This document shows, piece by piece, positions 1-4,881 of a DNA stretch of 7,376 nucleotides. The stretch's first letter is position 1. Each line of letters begins with the position of its first letter. The stretch lies in assembly GCA_002505185.1 (NCBI GenBank), contig DAUP01000136.1:554-7929 (forward strand), given 5' to 3'. Source of the DNA: Ferroplasmaceae archaeon UBA567. GTDB lineage: Archaea; Thermoplasmatota; Thermoplasmata; Thermoplasmatales; Thermoplasmataceae. The notes beneath the pieces are model-generated. The model was not told the origin of the DNA, did not search any database, and was given only the letters and a program-made list of their open reading frames with translations. A program made the translations under genes and the position numbers.

Positions 1-276
1 TCTTCCCAGGGCCTTTTTTGTGAATGTATAAAATCCACCTGAACTTGCAACCTTAGAGGAGTATTGATAGGGTGTGTTAACCCAGATTATCCCACTTATC
101 ACCGATATCAAAATTGCAAGCGGAAGTGCTCCCCTTGCATAAAGTGCGGCGCCAGTCAGTGATGTAACCACAGACGCCAGTGGAGCTGTAAAGGCAATAG
201 TTTGTCCCACTATGGCCCAAAATCCCAGAGCATTCTTCATCAATTTTGGTTTTCCAATAGATGCTTTACCATACAT
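1..276 (-). CDS. APC-family amino acid permease, N-terminal part (cut by window edge)
   Basis: The reading frame runs from an ATG at 276 leftwards off the window and gives 92 residues of an integral membrane transporter. After a short basic start (MYGKASIGKPKLMKNALGFW) comes a first hydrophobic helix around residues 20-42 with GQTIAFTAPLASVV, then a second around 50-66 (PLAILISVISGIIW), then a glycine-containing stretch, KVASSGGFYTFTKKALGR. The A/P/S-rich first helix followed by S-S-G-G-F-Y-x-F at the start of the third segment is the usual signature of archaeal APC-superfamily amino acid permeases, which import amino acids by ion symport or exchange. Substrate cannot be told. The start is chosen because a TATA box lies about 25 nt upstream, so the transcript probably begins at or next to this ATG. 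An alternative start is the internal Met at 240. It is divergent from the MFS gene at 788. Confidence 0.8.
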   Translation of the reverse strand, partial: MYGKASIGKPKLMKNALGFWAIVGQTIAFTAPLASVVTSLTGAALYARGALPLAILISVISGIIWVNTPYQYSSKVASSGGFYTFTKKALGR

Positions 277-295
277 ATCGTATTATTAGGTGACT

Positions 296-303
296 ATATA
301 TAA
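296..303 (-). promoter_or_regulatory. TATA box for the APC permease gene, leaderless
   Basis: On the minus strand the sequence reads AAATTTATATATAG just upstream of the permease. The box TTTATATA is centred about 24 nt from the A of the ATG at 276. Archaeal transcription normally begins 23-27 nt downstream of the TATA centre, so the mRNA should start at or within a couple of bases of the start codon. No Shine-Dalgarno motif lies between the two, which fits a leaderless transcript, common in Thermoplasmatales. Confidence 0.55.
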
Positions 304-426
304 ATTTTTGCGCAAAAATTCAATGGAAATAAAAATTTATATCTTAAAATAAAAATAATGTTTAAATATACAAAAAGAAATATATGGTATTAATAGACAT
401 AATAGAATAGAATTTTAAGTATAATA

Positions 427-506
427 ATGAAAAAATATTTTTAATTTATATGCATAACGTATCTTTGAAAACATGAATTATTAAGATGAAAAGCTATTTT
501 TAATTT
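427..506. repeat. Pair of 21-bp direct repeats, 59 bp apart
   Basis: The 21-mer at 427-447 begins ATGAAAAAATATTTTTAA, and the one at 486-506 begins ATGAAAAGCTATTTTTAA. Both end in TTT, and they differ at only two adjacent positions (19 of 21 identical). The repeats lie in low-complexity AT-rich DNA, so chance is a serious alternative. A protein binding site or the trace of a short duplication are the other readings. Confidence 0.3.
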
Positions 507-690
507 CAGTAAAAATTGGCATAAATCCATGGTAAACTATTCCTGTTACTTAAAATCGGTACCTGATTTTATTCTATGGATTATCTACCATATTCACCTT
601 TTAATTACTGCCAGATCTGTTATTCCAACTATATAGTTTCCAGCTATTCATTGGAATAGGATAGAGATACTTTCTGTAGAATGATATGGG
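490..690 (+). pseudogene. Possible decayed ORF, perhaps an N-terminal transposase remnant
   Basis: From an upstream stop at 487 the frame is open to an amber codon at 631. It includes an ATG at 529, then continues as another 15 or so protein-like codons to a further stop at 679. The translation includes NWHKSMVNYSCYLKSVPDF, then after the amber FPAIHWNRIEILSVE. The first part is loosely reminiscent of the start of archaeal transposases that read NW..SLV.RG.YL..PDF, but this rests on memory of the pattern and not on an alignment. No ribosome binding site is seen and no inverted terminal repeats were found. It may equally be a chance open frame in AT-rich DNA. Confidence 0.18.
552..570. repeat. 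19-bp near-palindrome AAAATCGGTACCTGATTTT
   Basis: AAAATC (552-557) and GATTTT (565-570) are perfect inverted copies around the palindromic core GGTACC, with one extra T. It could be an operator or a small hairpin. It lies over 200 bp from either flanking start codon and inside the possible decayed ORF, so its role is unclear. Confidence 0.3.
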
Positions 691-713
691 CAAAAAATTA
701 ATAGTAGTTAGAA

Positions 714-727
714 ATTATAAATTATAT
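714..727 (+). promoter_or_regulatory. Probable TATA box of the MFS gene
   Basis: ATTATAAATTATAT lies 60-75 nt before the TTG start of the transporter. A start point about 25 nt downstream would fall near 745-750, giving a leader of about 40 nt that contains the inverted repeat at 748-767 and the GGTGAT motif at 779-784. A weaker alternative, ATTTAAAA at 763-770, would place the transcript start past the chosen start codon. Confidence 0.4.
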
Positions 728-747
728 TAAAGTGCTTTTTTGTATTC

Positions 748-767
748 TAAATCCTTGTATGGATTTA
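748..767. promoter_or_regulatory. 7-bp inverted repeat TAAATCC-N6-GGATTTA, operator or leader hairpin
   Basis: TAAATCC (748-754) and GGATTTA (761-767) are perfect inverted copies with a 6-nt spacer. The repeat sits between the TATA-like sequence and the ribosome binding site of the MFS gene, at about where transcription should start. It could bind a dimeric winged-helix or Lrp-type regulator, or fold as a hairpin at the 5' end of the mRNA. Confidence 0.4.
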
Positions 768-787
768 AAAATTTAACGGGTGATTAA

Positions 788-2086
788 TTGAATTTTAATG
801 CTATAGATGATTCAAGGATAAATATAAAACGAATGAAACTCATTGGGCTTGCATCTAGCGGTCTTTTCCTAGATGGCTACGATCTTTCAATAATTACAAT
901 GGCAATTCTTGTAATACCTGCGCAGCTACAATTACATAGAATTGAATATATTTTGATAGATATCTCATCATTTGTAGGAATGCTGGTAGGAGCACCATTG
1001 CTTGGCATACTCTCGGATAGAATAGGTAGAAAAAAAATATTTGGCTTTGACCTCATATTCTTTGTAGTGTTTGCAATTACTGCCGGACTTTCTACTAATT
1101 TCATTGAACTCTTCTTATCAAGGCTCCTAATTGGATTTGGAATTGGAGGTGATTATCCTATCAGCTCTACAATGTTATCCGAGTTTTCACCAAAAAAATC
1201 AAGGGGAAAGCTCCTGATAACAATGGTTGGAATGTACTGGGTCGGTGCCTTTGCCTCAGCAGTGGCAAATTACTTTTTTGTCATTTATTCTGATTTCTGG
1301 AGATATACATTCATTTTAGGGGGATTAATAGCTATACCAATCATACTTTTAAGATTTAAGGTACCGGAATCGCCCAGATGGCTTGCAGCACATGGAAAAT
1401 TAGAGGACGCAAAACTCTCAGAAATGGAGGTAACAGGAAAATCAGATAATCTGAGCGAAACCACAAGAAATATTACTACAAAATACGGAAAAACATTTAT
1501 CTTTGTCATACTTGCATGGTTTATCTTTGATGTTGCAGCATATGGGATTGGTTTCTATTATCCTGTAATATTCAGCACACTGGGTTTTAAAAATGAGTTT
1601 AAGTCTATAGCAGAGGCAAGCATGCTTATATCAATAGGTGGAATTCTTGGATATGTTATTGCAATGCCTCTTGCAGACAGGCTTGGAAGGAGATTTTTAA
1701 CAATTTCAGGTTTTCTTATCATGTCTGTCCTGTTAATTTTAGGAAGCATTATAAAAATTAGGGGGGTATACACAGTTCCATTTTTCTTTGCTTTCGTTAT
1801 GTTTGAGCAGTGGGTAGGTGCTGTTACATTATTCTATCCAACCGAATTATTTGATACATCTGTGAGATCCACGGTTCAGGGGATTGCAACAGCTGTTTCA
1901 AGAACTGGTGCAATAATGGGGATAATACTATTCCCCCTATTTTCCGTGTTTCATTCATTATCCATTTTTGCTGTCTTTTCGGTTGCTGGCCTTATAGTAG
2001 CACTGCTACTTGCACCAGAAACAAATAAAAACTCACTTGAAAAAAATGTTGAAAAATACACCTCCTACCTGAAAAAATCTGGATAA
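788..2086 (+). CDS. MFS transporter, sugar-porter-like (12 TM)
   Basis: A 432-residue integral membrane carrier of the major facilitator superfamily, expected to move a small solute by proton-coupled symport. Visible family marks are LDGYDLSII in helix 1 (28-36), the loop 2-3 motif A GILSDRIGRKK (73-83), SRLLIGFGIGGDYP in helix 4 (111-124), PESPRW after helix 6 (193-198), a second motif A PLADRLGRR (294-302), YPTELF with R360 after helix 10 (350-360) and a final PET (410-412). PESPRW and PET are typical of the sugar porter and related Pho84-like or aromatic-acid groups, so the substrate may be a sugar, phosphate or organic acid. The start is TTG at 788, preceded by GGTGAT with a 3-nt gap. The ATG at 833 (residue 16) is the alternative and would also keep helix 1. 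Length is normal and the frame is intact. It is monocistronic by position. Confidence 0.88.
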   Translation: MNFNAIDDSRINIKRMKLIGLASSGLFLDGYDLSIITMAILVIPAQLQLHRIEYILIDISSFVGMLVGAPLLGILSDRIGRKKIFGFDLIFFVVFAITAGLSTNFIELFLSRLLIGFGIGGDYPISSTMLSEFSPKKSRGKLLITMVGMYWVGAFASAVANYFFVIYSDFWRYTFILGGLIAIPIILLRFKVPESPRWLAAHGKLEDAKLSEMEVTGKSDNLSETTRNITTKYGKTFIFVILAWFIFDVAAYGIGFYYPVIFSTLGFKNEFKSIAEASMLISIGGILGYVIAMPLADRLGRRFLTISGFLIMSVLLILGSIIKIRGVYTVPFFFAFVMFEQWVGAVTLFYPTELFDTSVRSTVQGIATAVSRTGAIMGIILFPLFSVFHSLSIFAVFSVAGLIVALLLAPETNKNSLEKNVEKYTSYLKKSG

Positions 2087-2097
2087 TTGTTACCATT

Positions 2098-2126
2098 AAT
2101 TATTTTATCAGTAAAAATAAATAATT
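2098..2126 (+). terminator. Possible terminator after the MFS gene
   Basis: AATTATTT (2098-2105) and AAATAATT (2119-2126) form a perfect 8-bp AT-only stem with a 13-nt loop, beginning 12 nt after the stop codon and containing short T runs. Archaeal termination mainly needs T-rich tracts, so this is a modest candidate. Confidence 0.35.
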
Positions 2127-2327
2127 CATCAAGGCAATGAAGACCATAAGGCTAAAGTGTATATAGCAGAGATCCACGGAGTTTCAGGGACAAAAATATT
2201 TTTTTATTCAAATACAACAGTCATTCTCGAATATCATAGCAGTTACAGAAGAAATAAAAGATTATCTGGTGCACAATGTACCTGTTGAAAGGGATGGCAC
2301 CTGTACCATAATCTCATTAGGTTGAAA
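2121..2327 (+). pseudogene. Possible broken gene of unknown family
   Basis: Two overlapping frames both look more protein-like than random. In one, 2121-2288 is open without a clear start and contains NEDHKAKVYIAEIHGVSGTK. In the frame one base earlier, an ATG at 2137 reads nine codons to an amber (2164-2166) and then stays open to a stop at 2325, ending EEIKDYLVHNVPVERDGTC plus seven residues. A single indel near 2210-2240 would join the two into one protein tail. I do not recognise the product. There is no ribosome binding site at 2137. This may be debris of a lost gene or simply chance. Confidence 0.2.
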
Positions 2328-2610
2328 TACAATGTATAAGCAAAAACTTTCCAAGTGGATATACCAGTGTTTCATATACATGCACATAATGGCCTGCAAA
2401 ATCCCTGCTGTAATTAACCCGATAAATATGAGATTAATAAAAAAAGATAACACTTCAGAATCAATGCCTGGCAAAATAGACATAGCTGCTGGATTTTCTA
2501 AAAGTGGTCTGTATGTTGCCTATCTATAAGGCAGAATAATCAAACTCTGAACCGATGAGTGGATGCGAGTAAAACATGAATACAGCCAAATACTGGGGAA
2601 TATCAAAATC
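2289..2610. other. Gap with no supported gene
   Basis: Short frames exist on both strands, such as 2332-2529 plus (65 codons) and 2483-2262 minus (73 codons). The minus frame has one hydrophobic stretch, FFINLIFIGLITAGILQAI, that could be a membrane helix. Neither has a Shine-Dalgarno motif or a well placed TATA box, and they overlap one another. A 5-bp stem (TGCCT 2517-2521, AGGCA 2529-2533) is present. The region may be decayed DNA continuous with the broken frames at 2121-2327. No terminator is evident for the minus-strand gene ending at 2611. Confidence 0.5.
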
Positions 2611-3174
2611 TTAAAATATAAGGTTCTTTTCAATTTTTCTGATGCACGAGAATATAGAGAATATCACAATAATGGATGTTATTACTGCCATTATGTAGAC
2701 GGCCCATGATAAAATAAACATAAAATATACAGGGGTAAAAAATATAAATAATTTTAATTCATACACTATATAGATGGTTGTGAAAATTACTCCGTAGATT
2801 AAATTAAAATAAAGAAGCCATCTGAACTTCTCATTGAGTGTATCATAGGTTTGTTTAACTTCATCGAATCGGGTTAATGGTTTATACATTTCCTCGATTT
2901 CATTTTTAGTGACCGGGATCACATTTTTGAATAGTTCTAGCACATTGGTTTCTGGTGTTATCTGTGAATCAGACATAATAGACTCTATATCAGGTATTAT
3001 ATTGCTATTGTATATGAAATCTAGAAGCTGTTTTAAGAATAAAAGATCAGCAATATTTCTCCTCTGTTCTATAGAATTGAGAATGGAACGCATTTTATTG
3101 TCGAAATGCAATATAATGATAGCCAGTGCTATGATATAAACGAACATCATTCCCGGAAATTTCAGTAACATCAT
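2611..3174 (-). CDS. Membrane protein of unknown function, paired with a winged-helix gene
   Basis: A 187-residue protein whose family I do not recognise. It has an N-terminal membrane helix (residues 8-24, GMMFVYIIALAIIILHF) and a polar, probably mostly helical middle domain (25-117) with a charged segment RRNIADLLFLKQLLDF. The hydrophobic C-terminal part has one helix at about 119-138 and a long stretch at 142-176 that could make two helices as a hairpin. It ends with a basic tail, IRKIEKNLIF. No catalytic motif or cysteine pair is visible. Translation starts at ATG 3174, six nt after AGGT. The next codon is also ATG. The gene lies 54 nt after the winged-helix gene on the same strand with no promoter evident between them, so the two are likely co-transcribed. 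An anti-regulator or membrane sensor partner for that protein is inference from position only. Confidence 0.75.
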   Translation of the reverse strand: MMLLKFPGMMFVYIIALAIIILHFDNKMRSILNSIEQRRNIADLLFLKQLLDFIYNSNIIPDIESIMSDSQITPETNVLELFKNVIPVTKNEIEEMYKPLTRFDEVKQTYDTLNEKFRWLLYFNLIYGVIFTTIYIVYELKLFIFFTPVYFMFILSWAVYIMAVITSIIVIFSIFSCIRKIEKNLIF

Positions 3175-3228
3175 TTAGATACCTGATATACTCATTAATA
3201 TGTGTAATTCTTATCAAACATATTTTAT

Positions 3229-3855
3229 TTATACATCTCTCACATGGTGAATGGACGCGATATTTCTTAAATTTTTCATATATTCTGTACCCTTGGGAGT
3301 AATTTGATATCTCATTCCCGACCCGTGTTCTATGGCTTCTAATATTTCATCTTTTACCATATCGGTGATTAAATTTACACAATACTTATAATTTAGATTA
3401 CATCTATAAACAAGCTTTGTGACAGGCATAGAAAAATTCTCAGCAATCAGATTCAGTATCTCCATTTCAATTTCCGTTTTAGGTCTCTTTTTGTACTGCT
3501 CCAACACAGAACTTTTATTAATTGCTGTTTTTGCCTCAATCCTTATAGTATATACATCCGAGGGGAAAATTAAAGACTTGACAAGTTTAATTTTATTAAT
3601 CTTTGCAAAACGTTTAACGTTACTGTCGATTAGACCGGAATACACCCCTATTTTTGACTCTATCTCGACGTTTATCGGAATTTCAATATCTTTTAGCATA
3701 GTAATTTTGTCTATTATAGTGCCGTAGAGAAATATTATTAAAATCTTTGTACCATTATTGTCAGTAACAACCTTTATATTTTCTGAAGTTGACACGGATT
3801 TATCAATGCACCAATTTTTCGTACTAAAAAGATATTCGTCATTATTTTTTATCAT
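3229..3855 (-). CDS. Winged-helix DNA-binding protein with a novel N-terminal domain
   Basis: A 208-residue, soluble, probably cytoplasmic protein. Residues about 125-195 form an archaeal winged helix: EIEMEILNLIAEN as helix 1, MPVTKLVYRCNLNY as the turn before the recognition helix, YKYCVNLITDMVKDEIL as helix 3, then a wing ending RYQITPKGTEYMKNL. The ending YxITxKGxEYL/M is typical of the archaeal HTH_45 (PF14947-like) and ArnR-like group. Residues 1-120 alternate short hydrophobic strands and charged turns (TKILIIFLYGTII, YTIRIEAKTAI), suggesting a beta-rich sensing or dimer domain that I cannot assign. The start is ATG 3855, with AGGTGG 16-21 nt upstream, rather far. TATA-like AAAATATATG lies about 43 nt before the start. 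It is the first gene of a two-gene unit with the membrane protein at 3174-2611. The DNA target is unknown. Confidence 0.75.
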   Translation of the reverse strand: MIKNNDEYLFSTKNWCIDKSVSTSENIKVVTDNNGTKILIIFLYGTIIDKITMLKDIEIPINVEIESKIGVYSGLIDSNVKRFAKINKIKLVKSLIFPSDVYTIRIEAKTAINKSSVLEQYKKRPKTEIEMEILNLIAENFSMPVTKLVYRCNLNYKYCVNLITDMVKDEILEAIEHGSGMRYQITPKGTEYMKNLRNIASIHHVRDV

Positions 3856-3893
3856 GAATAATAAACTTCTGCCACCTATTAAGCTTTTCGAAT

Positions 3894-3903
3894 CATATAT
3901 TTT
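3894..3903 (-). promoter_or_regulatory. TATA box of the winged-helix/membrane protein unit
   Basis: On the minus strand AAAATATATG is centred about 25 nt before 3874, the predicted transcript start. The resulting leader is about 20 nt and would begin at or within the AGGTGG motif (3872-3877). A second AT-rich element in the opposite sense, ATATTTAT at 3936-3943, might serve the plus strand toward the tnpB remnant. Confidence 0.4.
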
Positions 3904-3930
3904 TCATCAATGGAAAGCCAACCCTACCAG

Positions 3931-4026
3931 ATGCAATATTTATTCAGACATTTCGTAAAGGAAGTAACTGTGAGCTACGATTTCAGGCAATACTGCCCGG
4001 GTAACTATGCTTATAGATATTATTAA
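3931..4026 (+). pseudogene. Possible 5' remnant of the tnpB gene
   Basis: In the same frame as the tnpB tail, an ATG at 3931 opens 31 codons ending at TAA 4024. They include EVTVSYDFRQYCPG. Many TnpB proteins begin with a few residues and then YxFRxYP, so VSYDFRQYC could be a degraded start, with the middle of the gene deleted. The match is short and the link is inference. An alternative is a chance frame in the leader of the winged-helix gene on the other strand. Confidence 0.2.
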
Positions 4027-4044
4027 TACAATGGGAAATTTTGA

Positions 4045-4462
4045 TTTTTTATCATTTACGAGTGGGAATTCCCCTTTCGCAAGGTGGAGGATGAAAGCGA
4101 GCGAAAGGTTATAGTTACTGTATGGACGTATGATCTCAGGAATCATCACCTTGCAAAGAGCATATCAGATCCAGAATGGAACAAGATTGCCCAGTAAACA
4201 ACTTACAAGGCTGAAAGTCCCGGTAAGATAGTGATGCTGGACGATCCCGTGCAGACATCACAGGAATGTGTGTGGTTTCACAATAGACAGAGATCTCAAT
4301 GCGACAATAAACATAATGAGAAGAGGTATGCAAATACTGAATAAAACAGTGGATGAGAATGAAACAGAACATATAGGGAGGGGCACTCCCGAAGTTATGC
4401 CCGTGGAAACCGGATCAATATCCGCAGGAACAAATTCGATCGTTGAAACGGGACGCCCCTGA
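4045..4462 (+). pseudogene. tnpB: Decayed tnpB (IS200/IS605 family, IS1341-like)
   Basis: This is the C-terminal third of an RNA-guided TnpB nuclease, broken at least twice. In the frame of 4081 it reads DLRNHHLAKSISDPEWNKIA (4129-4188), which matches the RNHHLAKSI block of archaeal TnpB. It then meets a TAA stop at 4195. It goes on as TTYKAESPGKIVM and DDPVQTSQEC, the region with the first half of the zinc ribbon. At 4267-4273 the frame shifts: the two residues expected between the Cys pairs are replaced by one base, as from a 5-bp loss. The next frame then reads CGFTIDRDLNATINIMRRG, which holds the ribbon's second half and the catalytic Asp of RuvC III (DRDLNA). The end is RGTPEVMPVETGSISAG and a TGA at 4460, the usual tail of archaeal copies. 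The N-terminal two thirds, with RuvC I and II, are missing. It cannot make an active enzyme. Confidence 0.85.
4064..4108. repeat. Palindrome plus 8-bp inverted repeat at the tnpB deletion side
   Basis: GGGAATTCCC (4064-4073) is a perfect palindrome. It adjoins CCTTTCGC (4073-4080), which has an exact inverted copy GCGAAAGG at 4101-4108 across a 20-nt loop. These are the most GC-rich stems in this stretch. IS200/IS605 elements carry subterminal hairpins, so this could be an element end joined to the coding remnant by a deletion. The arms lie inside the open frame of the tnpB remnant, so they may be coincidental. Confidence 0.35.
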
Positions 4463-4485
4463 GTTAGCTAAGAAGGAGGTCACTG
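4370..4485 (+). ncRNA. Candidate TnpB guide RNA (omega/re RNA) region at the element's right end
   Basis: In IS200/IS605 elements the guide RNA overlaps the 3' end of tnpB and runs to the right end. Here that stretch holds several stems: GGGAG (4376-4380) with CTCCC (4386-4390), or instead GGGCA (4381-4385) with TGCCC (4398-4402). There is also CGGAT (4411-4415) with ATCCG (4420-4424), and the palindrome TTAGCTAA (4464-4471). The tract AAGGAGGTCAC (4473-4483) is a plausible element end. The RNA call is by position and folding potential only, and the exact ends are unknown. Confidence 0.35.
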
Positions 4486-4487
4486 TT

Positions 4488-4721
4488 ATGTTACCGGATA
4501 ATGTAAAGGCTATTATTTGTAAGGTGTGGTAGGACATTGATCTCTATGTTAGATATAAAATCCCTTTTATATACTACTTTTACATCTTACCGGGCTCCGT
4601 GATTAAAACAGATGAAAATGTAACCTACAGGAATACGATCACTATAATTGTTGTAAGCAATTTTTTATTCATAAATAATAAATTGGTATTAACTCAACCC
4701 CTATCCATCGTAAATACCTAA
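4488..4721 (+). pseudogene. Short ORF with near-consensus Shine-Dalgarno but an in-frame amber codon
   Basis: AAGGAGGT (4473-4480) lies 7 nt before an ATG at 4488, the strongest Shine-Dalgarno in the window. Fourteen codons follow (MLPDNVKAIICKVW), then TAG at 4530. The same frame stays open for 62 more codons to TAA at 4719, including PGSVIKTDENVTYRNTITII. It may be a gene interrupted by one stop, or a 14-residue peptide. It may also be an accident, because GGAGGTCAC may be part of the tnpB element's end. No family is recognised. Readthrough as pyrrolysine is not expected in Thermoplasmatales. Confidence 0.22.
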
Positions 4722-4726
4722 CAATG

Positions 4727-4751
4727 ATGTATACAATTTATATGTGTACAA
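4727..4751. repeat. Tandem palindromic repeats ATGTATACAA / ATGTGTACAA
   Basis: Two 10-mers, at 4727-4736 and 4742-4751, differ at one base and are spaced 15 bp start to start. Each has a palindromic core (TGTATACA and TGTACA). They end 10 bp upstream of the TATA box of the secreted protein gene, where an archaeal activator or repressor would bind. Confidence 0.4.
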
Positions 4752-4761
4752 CACTTACTTA

Positions 4762-4772
4762 TTTTATATAAG
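4762..4772 (+). promoter_or_regulatory. TATA box TTTTATATAAG for the secreted protein gene
   Basis: A close match to the archaeal TATA consensus. The predicted start point near 4792 gives a leader of about 90 nt before the ATG at 4882. That is long for this group and contains a short ORF. Confidence 0.5.
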
Positions 4773-4808
4773 AACAAGATTTTTTAAACAATTCTCAGGT
4801 CAACTGTT

Positions 4809-4865
4809 ATGAAAATCTGTATCTTACAGAAACTTCTCATTTTCTTATTTAGAGTTAGCAGATAA
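4809..4865 (+). CDS. Possible 18-residue leader peptide ORF
   Basis: AGGT (4797-4800) is followed 8 nt later by ATG and 18 codons (MKICILQKLLIFLFRVSR) to TAA at 4863, 16 nt before the secreted protein's ATG. The stretch AGGTCAACTGTTATG here is almost the same as AGGTCACTGTTATG at 4477-4490. It lies within the expected transcript leader. It could be a translated upstream ORF that tunes expression. It may also be chance, as the peptide has no other support. Confidence 0.2.
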   Translation: MKICILQKLLIFLFRVSR

Positions 4866-4881
4866 AATTATAGTGATTAAA

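Larger units (their letters stand above)
277..787. other. 511-bp AT-rich intergenic region between divergent transporter genes
   Basis: No convincing intact gene is seen. The left half (about 296-510) is extremely AT-rich and holds a pair of near-identical 21-bp direct repeats (427-447 and 486-506). The middle (487-690) has a 19-bp near-palindrome (552-570) and a reading frame that runs from about 490 to an amber codon at 631 and continues past it, which may be a decayed gene. The right end has the MFS promoter and a 7-bp inverted repeat. The region is longer than two divergent promoters need. Confidence 0.6.

Noticed and set aside
2262..2483. Minus-strand 73-codon frame with one hydrophobic stretch
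   Set aside because: No ribosome binding site or TATA box, overlap with a plus frame, and a tail of low protein likeness. Kept only as a remark in the gap entry.
3419..3727. Plus-strand 102-codon frame
   Set aside because: Antisense to the winged-helix gene, which has a recognisable domain and start signals.
3962..4150. Similarity between the VTVSYDFRQY and VTVWTYDLRN stretches
   Set aside because: The nucleotide match is patchy with gaps. I could not show a duplication, and the second copy is accounted for by the tnpB RNHHLAKS block.
4219..4594. 11-bp inverted repeat CCCGGTAAGAT (4219-4229) and ATCTTACCGGG (4584-4594)
   Set aside because: Several matches of this length are expected by chance in a window this size, and the arms do not coincide with other element ends.
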